Source: SPCO01 sp964579825 (GTDB lineage Bacteria; Chloroflexota; Limnocylindria; Limnocylindrales; CSP1-4). Taken from it: DNA of 64,000 bases. The stretch covers positions 6,314 through 70,313 of the forward strand of contig CAZOHT010000018.1 in the NCBI GenBank assembly GCA_964579825.1, in the 5' to 3' direction. Under the pieces are notes generated by a model. That model saw only the letters and a program-made list of their open reading frames with translations, was not told the DNA's origin and did no database searches. The position numbers and the translations under genes are program-made. Of the stretch, positions 50,576 to 59,503 are shown in pieces (position 1 is the stretch's first letter; each line of letters opens with the position of its first letter).

Positions 50576-52534
50576 GTGGGCGATCACGAGCACGACGAGG
50601 ACCCGCGGGACGACGAGGAGCACGAGGGCGCCCACGCCGGACCGTGGTGGACCTATCCGCCGATCCTCGGTGCCATGGTCTCTGGCGTGCTCCTGGCAGC
50701 AGGCTGGCTCGGCTCGATCAGCGGCATCCTGCCCGACCCGCTCCCGATCGCCTTCTACGTCGCGTCGATCCCGTTCGGCGGTTACTGGTGGATGCGCGAG
50801 GGTTTCGAGGAGCTGATCCACGAGCGCGAGGTCGGCATCGAGGCCCTGATGGGTGTCGCAACCATTGGGGCGGCCGCGCTCGGCTTCTGGGAGGAGGCGG
50901 CTTTCCTCGTCTTCCTGTACGGCTCGGCCGAAGCTGTCGAGTCGCTGACCTTCGCGCGGACCCGCTCCGCGATCCGCGCGCTCCTCGACCTCGCGCCGAA
51001 AGAGGCACACGTCCTGCGCGACGGCGCCGAGCTGACGATCCCGGCGACCGAGCTCGTGCCCGGCGACGTCTTCCTCGTCCGACCCGGCGAGGGCCTTGCG
51101 ACCGACGGCGTCATCCGGGCCGGGCGCTCCAGCCTCGACGAGTCGCCGATCACGGGCGAGAGCGTGCCGGTCGACAAGGGCCCGGGGGACCCCGTCTTCG
51201 CCGGCACGATCAACCGCCAGGGTGCGCTCACGATCGAGGCGACGAAGGCGTTCGCCGACAACACCCTCTCGGCGATCATCCACCTTGTCGAGGTGGCGCA
51301 GGGCCAGAAGGGCAGGGCGCAGCGCTTCATCGACCGGTTCAGCCGGATCTACAGCCCGCTCGTCCTCGTCGGCGCAGCGCTGCTGGCGATCGTCCCGATC
51401 GCGCTCGGCGGCGACCCGACCGAATGGATCACCCGGGCGATCACGGTTGTCGTCGCCGGAGCGCCGTGCGCGCTCGTCATGTCGACGCCGGTCGCCATGG
51501 CCGCCGGGATCGGCTCGGCCGGTCGGCGCGGCGTCCTCATCAAGGGCGGCATCCACCTCGAGAACCTGGGTACCGTCCGGGTCGTCGCGCTCGACAAGAC
51601 CGGCACGCTCACCCACGGCCGGCCCGTCGTGACCGACATCGTCCCGCTCGACGGCACCGACGAGGCGGGCCTGCTGACCGCCGCCGCGGGCGTTGAGCGG
51701 CTGTCCGAGCACCCGCTCGCCCGGGCGATCGTGGCTGCCGCAAGCGAGCGCGGCGTCCAGCCCTCCGAAGCCACCGACTTTGCGGCCCTCACCGGAGCCG
51801 GCGCTGCGGCGCGCCTCGACGGCCGCCTGGTGCACGTCGGCAGCCCCGACCTGTTCGGCGAGCTCGGCGCCGCACCGTCGGCCGCGAGCGCGGCCCTCCT
51901 CGAGGAGATGCGCGAGGAGGGCAAGACGGTCGTGCTCGTGGGCGAGCAGCCAGCGGATGGGTCCGCTCAGTCGCGCGTCCTCGGCCTCCTCGCCATCCGC
52001 GACGAGGTCCGGCCCAACGCCGCTGCGGCGGTCCACGAGCTCCACCGCCTCGGGGTCAGGCGGGTCGTGATGCTCAGCGGCGACCACCCGCGGACGGCCC
52101 GCGCGATCGCCCGGGAGCTCGGGATCGACGACGTCCGGGCGGGGCTCAAGCCCGAGGACAAGGTGGCCGCCATCCGCGAGCTCGAGCGCGAGCACGGCGC
52201 GGTGGCGATGATCGGGGACGGCGTGAACGACGCACCGGCCCTCGCCGCCGCGACGGTCGGGATGGCCATGGGGACCGCCGGCTCTGATGCCGCGATCGAG
52301 GCGGCCGACGTCGCCCTCATGGCCGACGACCTCGAGAAGGCCGGCTACGCCCTCCGGATCGGACGCAAGGCGCGCCTCGTGTCCCGCCAGAACCTGGCGT
52401 TCTCGCTGGTCATCCTGCCGGTCCTCATCCTGGGCGCCGCGGGCGGCCTGTTCACGATCGCCCTCGTGGTCACCGTCCACGAGGGGGCTGAGCTGCTTGC
52501 GGTCGCCAACGGCCTACGGGCCGCGAGGGCCTGA
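50576..52534 (+). CDS. P1B-type metal-transporting ATPase
   Basis: The 652-residue pump has no HMA domain but a short His/Asp/Glu-rich N-terminus (GDHEHDEDPRDDEEHEGAH), P-type signatures SPITGESVPVDKG, VVALDKTGTLTHG, MLSGDHPRTARAIA and MIGDGVNDAPALAAA, and a membrane metal motif APC (VAGAPCALVMSTP) with a C-terminal HEGAELLAVANG. The APC/HEG pair departs from CPC (Cu, Zn, Cd) and SPC (Co, Fe) classes, so the substrate is uncertain; ferritin-linked regulation hints at Fe, Mn or Co. GTG 50576 is chosen because TGGAGG lies six bases upstream; ATG 50555 falls inside the operator. Confidence 0.92.
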   Translation: MGDHEHDEDPRDDEEHEGAHAGPWWTYPPILGAMVSGVLLAAGWLGSISGILPDPLPIAFYVASIPFGGYWWMREGFEELIHEREVGIEALMGVATIGAAALGFWEEAAFLVFLYGSAEAVESLTFARTRSAIRALLDLAPKEAHVLRDGAELTIPATELVPGDVFLVRPGEGLATDGVIRAGRSSLDESPITGESVPVDKGPGDPVFAGTINRQGALTIEATKAFADNTLSAIIHLVEVAQGQKGRAQRFIDRFSRIYSPLVLVGAALLAIVPIALGGDPTEWITRAITVVVAGAPCALVMSTPVAMAAGIGSAGRRGVLIKGGIHLENLGTVRVVALDKTGTLTHGRPVVTDIVPLDGTDEAGLLTAAAGVERLSEHPLARAIVAAASERGVQPSEATDFAALTGAGAAARLDGRLVHVGSPDLFGELGAAPSAASAALLEEMREEGKTVVLVGEQPADGSAQSRVLGLLAIRDEVRPNAAAAVHELHRLGVRRVVMLSGDHPRTARAIARELGIDDVRAGLKPEDKVAAIRELEREHGAVAMIGDGVNDAPALAAATVGMAMGTAGSDAAIEAADVALMADDLEKAGYALRIGRKARLVSRQNLAFSLVILPVLILGAAGGLFTIALVVTVHEGAELLAVANGLRAARA

Positions 52535-52545
52535 GGACTGTCGCC

Positions 52546-52839
<294 letters not shown>

Positions 52840-52933
52840 TCGGGGCCATTCCGAGCTCCACCCAAGACAATCACCGGGAGATCGGCGGCAGGAGCCGACC
52901 GACCCCGCTGCGATCCAGACCAGGAGGTGAACC

Positions 52934-53551
52934 ATGGACGCGCAACGACACGCCGCGAAGGTCGCCATCGTGACCGGCGCCGCTTCGGGCATCGGGCTCG
53001 CGACCGCTGTCCAGCTGGCTCGCGGGGGCACAACGGTCGTGGCCAGCGACGTCAGCTCGGCGGGGCTCGACAAGCACGTCACGGCCTTCGACCTCGACCC
53101 GGCGGTGGTCGCGCTTGCCCGCCGGCGGCTGGCCTGTTACAGGCCCGATCGGGTGTCCTTGCTCGCGGCAGCGCGACGTCCATCCCGGCGGTGGCGGCGG
53201 CGTTCGATGCGGTCTTCGACTCGGGATCATTCACGACATGCGCGATTGGCGCGCAGCGGTCGGCGAGATCCGGCGAGTCTCGGGCGCTGGTCCTACCGGA
53301 CGTTCCTCGACCATCCCAGCCGGGATCGCTTCAGCGCCGGCCAGTTCGTGGCGGAGGTCGAGCGACACGGGATCACGGTCGACTGCCGGGTCGTTGAGCG
53401 CCTCGTCGTCGATTTCGTGATCGGGGTCCCGGCAGCGGTCGGGCCGACCGATCGGTCGGGTCGGGCAGATGCGCCTGCCGAAATGGCCCCGGCGCCGGGC
53501 GGCGTCGGCTCGAGCCAAAGCAGTCGGCTCGCGTCTGGTGGTGACGCATGA
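52934..53551 (+). pseudogene. Chimeric remnant: SDR N-terminus joined to a frameshifted methyltransferase
   Basis: A good ribosome site (AGGAGGTGAACC) precedes ATG 52934 and the first 46 residues are the NAD-binding start of a short-chain dehydrogenase (KVAIVTGAASGIGLATAVQLARGG). From about 53,070 the sequence switches to a class I SAM methyltransferase: VTAFDLDPAVVALARRRLA, then AAFDAVFDSGSF, GIIHDMRDWRAAVGEIRRV and YRTFLDHPSRDRFSAGQFVAE, spread over three frames. It therefore joins two broken genes and cannot make either enzyme. Confidence 0.75.
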
Positions 53552-54054
53552 CCGCCGAACCGACCGCCGAGCGCGCCGCGGGCCGGGGATTCGTATCCGC
53601 CGCCTTCGTCGCCGCCGTTCTGGTGGCGACCCTCGCCGATCAGCTGGTCGACGCCGGTGTTCGCACCATGGACGCGCCGCGCGATCTCCTCGGCGCCGCC
53701 CTTCGGCTCGCGCCGTCGACCAACGACGGGATCGCCTTCGGCCTCCTGCAGGGAAGAGGCCCGCTGCCGATCGTCCTCGCCATCGGCGCGATGGGCGCGA
53801 TCGTCGCGTTCGCGCTCCGCAACCGAGCGGACAGGCCGGTGGAACTCGGTCTCGGGCTGCTCCTCGGCGGGGCATTCGCCAACCTCATCGAGCGCCTGAC
53901 ACGCGGAACCGTTCTCGACTACGTGGACATGGGTCTGGGCGACCTGCGGTGGCCGACGTTCAACGTCGGTGACATCGCCATATCGATCGCAGTCCTTATC
54001 CTCGTCGCGGCATCAGTCTGGCGCGACCGGTCCACTCGATCGTCGTCGCGGTGA
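53548..54054 (+). CDS. lspA: Signal peptidase II-like protein, divergent catalytic motif
   Basis: The 168-residue protein has four membrane helices and LspA landmarks: ADQLVDAG in helix 1, NDGIAFGLLQGRGPLP, GGAFANLIERLTRGTVLDYVDMG and PTFNVGDIAIS. LspA cleaves lipoprotein signal peptides with two aspartates. The second (D142 in FNVGD) is present, but the first, normally in NxxDR, is E115 in NLIER. It may be less active or inactive. Lipoprotein-handling genes recur here (an Lgt gene lies at the window end). Confidence 0.8.
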   Translation: MTAEPTAERAAGRGFVSAAFVAAVLVATLADQLVDAGVRTMDAPRDLLGAALRLAPSTNDGIAFGLLQGRGPLPIVLAIGAMGAIVAFALRNRADRPVELGLGLLLGGAFANLIERLTRGTVLDYVDMGLGDLRWPTFNVGDIAISIAVLILVAASVWRDRSTRSSSR

Positions 54055-54123
54055 CGCTGCCGCCCGGCTCGGCCAACGGTGGCAAGCCGGAGCACCAGGG
54101 CAGCCGTCCGCTATGCTGGTCTC

Positions 54124-54145
54124 TCGTTTCACGATCTGCTGAAAG
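54124..54145. promoter_or_regulatory. Shared operator, copy 3 (upstream of SHOCT-cupredoxin)
   Basis: CGTTTCA (54124-54130) and TGAAAGC (54139-54145) keep the 8-base spacing of the other two copies and differ at one base of the right arm. It lies 295 bases upstream of the SHOCT-cupredoxin start. Confidence 0.5.
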
Positions 54146-54276
54146 CACAGAGACTGTCGAACCGTGGGTCGCGAGGGTCACGGCCGTCGCAGCCCTGCCG
54201 GCAGGCCTTTGCGACGTGCTCGTCCTGCGCGACATCCATGGCGCTTCCACCCGGGAGGCCGCGGGCCAGTCCAGCG

Positions 54277-54375
54277 TTCGACGTGCTGCGGACTATCGCG
54301 GAGGCCCACGGTGGCCAGGTCGGCGCCACGAACCGCGCCTCGGGCGGTGCCGAGTTCTGGGTACACTGCCCCGCA
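54277..54375 (+). pseudogene. Histidine kinase C-terminal remnant
   Basis: The frame reads LRTIAEAHGGQVGATNRASGGAEFWVHCPA, the last part of a HATPase domain (the helix, G-x-V-x-A strand and GxGxxFWxxLP end). Nothing upstream in any frame supplies the N, G1 or kinase core boxes. It is a fragment of a former sensor kinase. Confidence 0.6.
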
Positions 54376-54440
54376 GGCCGGCCGGCCCCAGTCTCGCCGC
54401 CGACCGAATGGCCGCGGGATCTGCGGCAAGATAGACCGCG

Positions 54441-55082
54441 ATGATGACCTTCGGCGCGGGTTCGTTCGGCTGGCTTGGCGTCCTGATCTGGCCGGCCCTC
54501 ATCGCGGGCATCATCCTGGTCGTCGTCTGGGCGGTCGGGGCCGCAGGCCGCGGCTCCGAGGACGAGCCGCTTCGCGAGCTCCGCAGCCGGTTCGCACGAG
54601 GCGTCATCGACGCCACCCAGTTCGAGGAGATGCGCCGCGTGCTCGGCGCGTCCGCGCGGCCCCGGACCGGCGCTCGCCTCGGGCTCCTCGGCCTCCTCCT
54701 CATCGTCGGTGCGCTCGTGGCCATGATCGTCGCGGGTGCGAGCGGACCAGGCGGCTGGAACTGGGGTTGGGGCGGGATGATGGGGTCGGGCGGGATGATG
54801 GGCATCGGTGCCGGGCCGACGGCCCCGGCCGGGACTTCGGTCCGGATGGCCGGCACGCGGTTCGAGCCCTCGACCATCGCGATCCGCGTCGGCGAGACCG
54901 TCCGCTGGTTCAACGACGACGGGCTGCCCCACACGGTCTCGGCGACCGACGGGTCGTGGGATTCGGGCAACCTCCCGCCCGGTGGCTCGTTCGAGCGCCG
55001 CTTCGACGCGGCCGGCTCCTATGCCTACCTCTGTCGCTACCACCCGGGGATGGCCGGGACAATCGAGGTGCAGGGTCCCTGA
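54441..55082 (+). CDS. SHOCT-cupredoxin membrane protein
   Basis: The 213-residue protein has a membrane helix (about 11-33), a SHOCT module (PLRELRSRFARGVIDATQFEEMRRVLG, about 43-69), a second helix (about 80-100), a Gly/Met/Trp-rich linker (WNWGWGGMMGSGGMMG) and a plastocyanin-like domain (about 130-213). The type 1 copper ligands are all present: H164, C198, H201 and M204. It is an external copper protein for electron transfer or copper binding. The Met-rich linker may bind Cu(I). Confidence 0.88.
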   Translation: MMTFGAGSFGWLGVLIWPALIAGIILVVVWAVGAAGRGSEDEPLRELRSRFARGVIDATQFEEMRRVLGASARPRTGARLGLLGLLLIVGALVAMIVAGASGPGGWNWGWGGMMGSGGMMGIGAGPTAPAGTSVRMAGTRFEPSTIAIRVGETVRWFNDDGLPHTVSATDGSWDSGNLPPGGSFERRFDAAGSYAYLCRYHPGMAGTIEVQGP

Positions 55083-55734
55083 CGGCCACGTTGCTGCCGC
55101 TGCAATGAGTCCGCAGGCGCCGGTAAGGCGCCCCGCCGGACGGACGCCTTCAGGACTGCGATCGGCGGGGACGCAGATACACAGCAGGGGTTGCGGCCGC
55201 GGTGACGACGAGGAGTCCGGGTGCGATCGAGCTGCCGTTGCGGGCCAGCACATGGATCTGGCGACCGACCGAGCCGTCGAGGTCGAGCGATTGGAGCTGT
55301 CGGACCCGAACGCCGGTGACAAGTGCGAGGTCGTGCCACGCAAGCTTCGAGCAACCTTGCCGGAGCGGCGTCTGATGCCCGACGAGCTGCTGTCCGCGAT
55401 GCGTCCGATCTGAGGTCGAAAGCACAGTCCGTGAGCTTGAAAGCCGGCCGACGACTGGCGAGTGGCCAAGCGGTAGGGCGCCTGACTCTGGATCAGGCGA
55501 AGCCCCTCCGCCTTTGCTCTTCCGCGGTTTTGCGCGCCTGATTTCTGGTATGTCGCAGGACCCGAATCTGAACTGGACGACGTCCATCTGATGGCCTCCT
55601 GACTTCGCATCAGGTGCCCGTCGACGGTGTCCCCAGGAATGGGCGCGTCGATTAGCCACCGAACGCTCGCAATCTAGGTCGTTTCGATCCGCCCGCCGTC
55701 GCCGCCTTCCGGGCAGTGAGACTACCGGCGAGAC
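55083..55734. other. Gene-poor junction with half tRNA-Gln
   Basis: No convincing gene lies between the cupredoxin stop and acetate kinase. Several overlapping frames exist but none has a good start or recognisable family. The region contains the half tRNA (55,456-55,499) and, about 110 bases later (55598-55614), a second stem CCTGA-CTTCGCA-TCAGG identical in stem sequence to the tRNA anticodon stem, which is not part of any recognisable tRNA. Confidence 0.5.
55456..55499 (+). tRNA. 5' part of tRNA-Gln(CTG), truncated
   Basis: TGGCGAG acceptor strand, TG, a D-arm (GCC-AAGCGGTAG-GGC) and a complete anticodon arm CCTGA-CTCTGGA-TCAGG (anticodon CTG at 55488-55490) are present. The variable loop, T-arm and 3' acceptor strand are missing: CGAAGCCCCTCCGCC follows. 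The break lies just past the anticodon arm, as in the tRNA-Thr half at 28,377. Confidence 0.75.
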
Positions 55735-56904
55735 TCACCGCAGAACGGAGCGGACGGCGGCGGCGATGACAATGTCCTCGCGAGCCTGGATCCGCAGAAC
55801 CGCTGGCGCCCTTGCGGAATCGGTCCACGCTTCGTCCTCGTGGACGTTCGCGTCCGGGATCGTAGGGATCCCCAGGACGGTGAGGGACGCCGCGATCCTC
55901 GCCCGCATCCGCCCTGAGTTCTCGCCGATCCCTCCGGTGAAGACCACCCCGTCGATCGCCGGGAGGCACGTCGCGGCGGCCGCGATGCCCGCCGCCGCCC
56001 GACGAACGAACAGCTCGAGGGCGAGAGCGGCCGCGTCGTCGCCGGCAGCCTCGGCGACCAGCAACTCGCGAACGTCAGCCGAGCGTCCCGAGACGCCGAG
56101 CAGACCCGACCGATGGTCCAGTACATCCTCGAGCTCGGCCAATGTGACGCGGCGCTCGCGAAGGAGCGTCAGGAGGATCCCTGGGTCGATCGAGCCCGCG
56201 CGGGTGCCCATCATCAGGCCTTCGAGCGGGGTCATCCCCATCGACGTATCGACGGACCGACCGCCATCGACGGCTGTCACCGAGCAACCGCCGCCAAGAT
56301 GGGCGATCACAAGCCGCAGGCTATCCACAGGACGACCGAGAAGCTCGGCTGTCCGAGCCACCGACCAGGCCACCGATAGGCCATGGAAACCGAAACGCCG
56401 GATGCCCCAGTCGCGGAACCAGGCCTCCGGAACCGGATAGCGGTAGCCGGCCGGCGGAAGGCCCGCGTGAAAAGAGGTGTCGAACGCGGCCACGTGGGAT
56501 ATCCCCGGCAGCGCTTGTCGAGCGGCGCGGATCGTCTCAACGGAGATCCGAGTGTGGAGCGGGGCGAGCTCAGCGAGCTCCTCGATCGCGTCGACGGTCG
56601 CATCTTCGATCAGCGTTGGGTCGATGAATCGCGTCCCGCCGTGAACAACCCGATAGCCGACGGCGTTGATCGACGCCTGCGCCACGCCCGCTGCCTCGAC
56701 CACACCCAGAACCTTGGTGACCCGGGACTCTCGACCCGGGTCCTGCGTCGCATCCGCATCCCAGGCGATGGTCGCCGTGGCGAGCGGGTCGCGGCCGGGC
56801 GGCTCGATGACCGCGGCCTTCAGCGTGCTCGAGCCCGGATTGAGGACGAGGACGCGAAGCGAGCGGTGGTCGAGTCGTCCCTCGAGGCCCGGGTCGCTAG
56901 TCAC
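55735..56904 (-). CDS. ackA: Acetate kinase
   Basis: The 389-residue protein has the ASKHA signatures: LVLNPGSSTLKAAV, GYRVVHGGTRF (catalytic histidine region), HIAHLGGGCSV-type VIAHLGGGCSVTAVDGG, DTSMGMTPLEGLMMGTRAGSIDPG and VFTGGIGENSGRMR. It converts acetyl phosphate and ADP to acetate and ATP. It follows the phosphoketolase gene by 16 bases on the same strand, so together they form the bifid-shunt end of sugar fermentation. Confidence 0.95.
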   Translation of the reverse strand: MTSDPGLEGRLDHRSLRVLVLNPGSSTLKAAVIEPPGRDPLATATIAWDADATQDPGRESRVTKVLGVVEAAGVAQASINAVGYRVVHGGTRFIDPTLIEDATVDAIEELAELAPLHTRISVETIRAARQALPGISHVAAFDTSFHAGLPPAGYRYPVPEAWFRDWGIRRFGFHGLSVAWSVARTAELLGRPVDSLRLVIAHLGGGCSVTAVDGGRSVDTSMGMTPLEGLMMGTRAGSIDPGILLTLLRERRVTLAELEDVLDHRSGLLGVSGRSADVRELLVAEAAGDDAAALALELFVRRAAAGIAAAATCLPAIDGVVFTGGIGENSGRMRARIAASLTVLGIPTIPDANVHEDEAWTDSARAPAVLRIQAREDIVIAAAVRSVLR

Positions 56905-56920
56905 GCCGCGAAGGATGGTG

Positions 56921-59305
56921 TCAGGACGGCCACGTCCAGTCCCTGATCTCGGGCGAGTCCTCGCCGTGCTCGCGCGTGTAGGCGCGAGCCTCGACGCGCT
57001 TGTCGGCCATGAGCTGGCGGATGTGAGCGGCCCGGGAGCCGAGCCCCGGAACCCGGTCTATAACGTCCATGACGAGGTGGAAGCGGTCAAGGTCGTTGAG
57101 CATGACGATGTCGAACGGCGTGGTGACCGTCCCCTCCTCCTTGTAGCCGCGGACGTGCAGGTTGCCGTGATTCGTCCGCCGGTAGGTCAGCCGGTGGATC
57201 AGCCACGGATAGCCGTGGTAAGCGAAGACGATCGGCCGGTCCGTCGTGAACAGTGTGTCGAAGTCACGGTCGGACAGCCCATGCGGGTGTTCGCTGTCGG
57301 GCTGGAGGCGCATGAGGTCGACGACGTTCACGACGCGGACCTTGATGTCCGGGAGGTATTGGCGGATCAGGTCGACCGCGGCCAGCGTCTCGAGCGTCGG
57401 GACGTCGCCGGCGCAGGCCATGATGACGTCCGGCTCGCCATCGTCGTTGCTCGCCCAGTCCCACACGCCGATGCCGCGGGTGGCGTGGAGGATGGCCTCG
57501 TCCATCGAGAGGTAGTTCAGGGCCGGCTGCTTGCCGGCGACGATGACGTTGACATAGTGCCGGCTGCGAAGGCAGTGGTCAGCGACGGACAGGAGGGTGT
57601 TTGCGTCCGGCGGCAAGTAGACTCGAATGACCTCCGCCTTCTTGTTGATGACGTGGTCAATGAAGCCCGGGTCCTGGTGGCTGAAGCCGTTGTGGTCCTG
57701 GCGCCAGACATGGCTCGTCAGGAGGTAGTTCAAGGACGCGATCGGCCGCCGCCAAGGGATCTCCGAGGTCATCTTCAGCCATTTCGCGTGCTGGTTGAAC
57801 ATCGAATCCACGATGTGGATGAACGCCTCGTAGCAATTGAAGAGGCCGTGCCGGCCGGTCAGCAGGTAGCCCTCGAGCCAACCCTGGCACTGGTGTTCGG
57901 AGAGCACCTCCATGACTCGCCCGTCCGGCGAGAGGTGGTCATCGGTGGGAAGCGTCTCCGCCTCCCAGGCACGGTCCGTCGCCTCGAACACCGGCGACAG
58001 GCGGTTCGACGCCGTCTCGTCCGGTCCGAACAGTCGGAATATCTCCGGGTTCCGTCGGATGATGTCCCGGAGGAAGCCGCCCAGCACCTTCGTCGCTTCG
58101 CTCGATGACGTGGCCGGCTGCTCCACGGCGACGGCGTAGTCGCGGAAGTCGGGCAGCGCCAGGTCATCCAGGAGGAGCCCGCCGTTGGCGTGCGGGTTGG
58201 CGCTCATCCGGCGGGCGCCCCGCGGCGGCAGGTCGGCGAGGTCCGCCCGAAGCGCGCCGGAAGCGTCGAACAGCTCGTCCGGTCGGTAGCTGCGCAACCA
58301 GCGCTCGAGGATCGCGAGGTGGTCCGGCTTCTCGCGGACGTCGGACATCGGGACCTGGTGCGAGCGGAAGCTGCCCTCGGCCGGCAGGCCGTCGACCTCC
58401 TTCGGCCCGGTCCAGCCCTTCTGGGAACGGAGGATGATCATCGGCCAGCGGGGACGTCCTTCGTCCCCCTCGACCCGCGCCGCGTGCTGGATCGTCGCGA
58501 TCTCGTCCAGCACCTCATCGAGAGCGGCCGCCATGCGGCCGTGCATGACTGCCGGATCGTCACCCTCGACGAACACGGGCCGGTAGCCGTAACCGTCGAA
58601 CAGAGCCGTCAACTCCTCGCGCGAGATGCGGGCGAGGATCGTGGGGTTGGCGATCTTGTAGCCGTTGAGATGGAGGATGGGGACGACGACGCCGTCGGTT
58701 CGCGGGTTGAGGAACTTGTTCGAATGCCAGCTCGTCGCGAGCGGGCCGGTCTCGGCCTCCCCGTCGCCGACGACACAGAAGACCTTCAGGTCCGGATTAT
58801 CGAAAGCCGCCCCGTAGGCATGGCTCAGGGCGTAGCCGAGCTCCCCGCCCTCGTGGATCGAGCCAGGAGTCTCGGGGGTCACATGACTGCCGATGCCGCC
58901 CGGAAAGGAGAACTGCCGGAACAGCCGACGGATCCCGTCCTCGTCGCGGGTGATGTTCGGGTAGACCTCCGTGTACGTCCCCTCGAGGTAGGCGTTGGCC
59001 ACCGTGGCGGGTCCGCCGTGCCCCGGGCCGATGACGTAGATCGCGTCGAGGTCGCGGGCCTTGATCACCCGGTTCAGGTGGGCGTAGAGGAAGTTGAGGC
59101 CGGGCGTCGTCCCCCAGTGCCCAAGCAGGCGCGGCTTGATATGCTCGGGCCGGAGCGGCTCGCGGAGCAGCGGATTGTCGAGCAGGTAAATCTGACCGAC
59201 CGACAGGAAGTTCGCGGCCCGCCAGTAGGCGTCGATGGCCTCTCGCTCCTGCTCGGTCAGCGGGCCGGCGTCGGCAGGGCTCCGGGTGGCCTGTTGGGCT
59301 GTCAT
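56921..59305 (-). CDS. xfp: Phosphoketolase (xylulose 5-phosphate/fructose 6-phosphate)
   Basis: The 794-residue ThDP enzyme has full family length and hallmarks: LLGHWGTTPGLNFLYAHLNR, YVIGPGHGGPA, EGTYTEVYPNITRDEDGI, GSHVTPETPGSIHEGGELGY, the ThDP-binding CVVGDGEAETGPLATSW, NPHANGG, HQCQGWLEGYLLTGRHGLF and SWRQDHNGFSHQDPG (here HVWRQDHNGFSHQDPG). It cleaves X5P or F6P with phosphate to acetyl phosphate plus an aldose phosphate. Acetate kinase next door harvests ATP. Confidence 0.97.
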   Translation of the reverse strand: MTAQQATRSPADAGPLTEQEREAIDAYWRAANFLSVGQIYLLDNPLLREPLRPEHIKPRLLGHWGTTPGLNFLYAHLNRVIKARDLDAIYVIGPGHGGPATVANAYLEGTYTEVYPNITRDEDGIRRLFRQFSFPGGIGSHVTPETPGSIHEGGELGYALSHAYGAAFDNPDLKVFCVVGDGEAETGPLATSWHSNKFLNPRTDGVVVPILHLNGYKIANPTILARISREELTALFDGYGYRPVFVEGDDPAVMHGRMAAALDEVLDEIATIQHAARVEGDEGRPRWPMIILRSQKGWTGPKEVDGLPAEGSFRSHQVPMSDVREKPDHLAILERWLRSYRPDELFDASGALRADLADLPPRGARRMSANPHANGGLLLDDLALPDFRDYAVAVEQPATSSSEATKVLGGFLRDIIRRNPEIFRLFGPDETASNRLSPVFEATDRAWEAETLPTDDHLSPDGRVMEVLSEHQCQGWLEGYLLTGRHGLFNCYEAFIHIVDSMFNQHAKWLKMTSEIPWRRPIASLNYLLTSHVWRQDHNGFSHQDPGFIDHVINKKAEVIRVYLPPDANTLLSVADHCLRSRHYVNVIVAGKQPALNYLSMDEAILHATRGIGVWDWASNDDGEPDVIMACAGDVPTLETLAAVDLIRQYLPDIKVRVVNVVDLMRLQPDSEHPHGLSDRDFDTLFTTDRPIVFAYHGYPWLIHRLTYRRTNHGNLHVRGYKEEGTVTTPFDIVMLNDLDRFHLVMDVIDRVPGLGSRAAHIRQLMADKRVEARAYTREHGEDSPEIRDWTWPS

Positions 59306-59334
59306 GACGCGCGACCCCTACTGAGGATTCAGGT

Positions 59335-59493
59335 TCAGAACGACGACTGTGTGGCGGCAAGCAGTGGTTCGCCCTGCTCGCGGCGAAGCGCGCGGACGAG
59401 CGGTTGGATCAGGAGCTCGTCGCGCGTCCACCGGTCACGGGACGCGAGCACGACCCGCGCCCGCAGCAGCGCAGTGACCGCCCTCGCGTCCAT
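59335..59493 (-). CDS. Small helical protein (52 aa)
   Basis: A frame from ATG 59493 encodes a 52-residue charged helical protein (RARVVLASRDRWTRDELLIQPLVRALRREQ). It begins 11 bases after the cupredoxin lipoprotein stop and ends 30 bases before the phosphoketolase start on the same strand, so it could be co-transcribed. Ribosome site is weak. Function unknown. Confidence 0.4.
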   Translation of the reverse strand: MDARAVTALLRARVVLASRDRWTRDELLIQPLVRALRREQGEPLLAATQSSF

Positions 59494-59503
59494 CAGCCCA
59501 CGC

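Noticed and set aside
55598..55614. Second tRNA with stem CCTGA-CTTCGCA-TCAGG
   Set aside because: Position 37 is C rather than a purine, and no acceptor, D-arm or T-arm surrounds the stem.
55150..55659. Minus-strand frame of 169 codons over the half tRNA-Gln
   Set aside because: It runs through the tRNA sequence, has no ribosome site and no recognisable domain.
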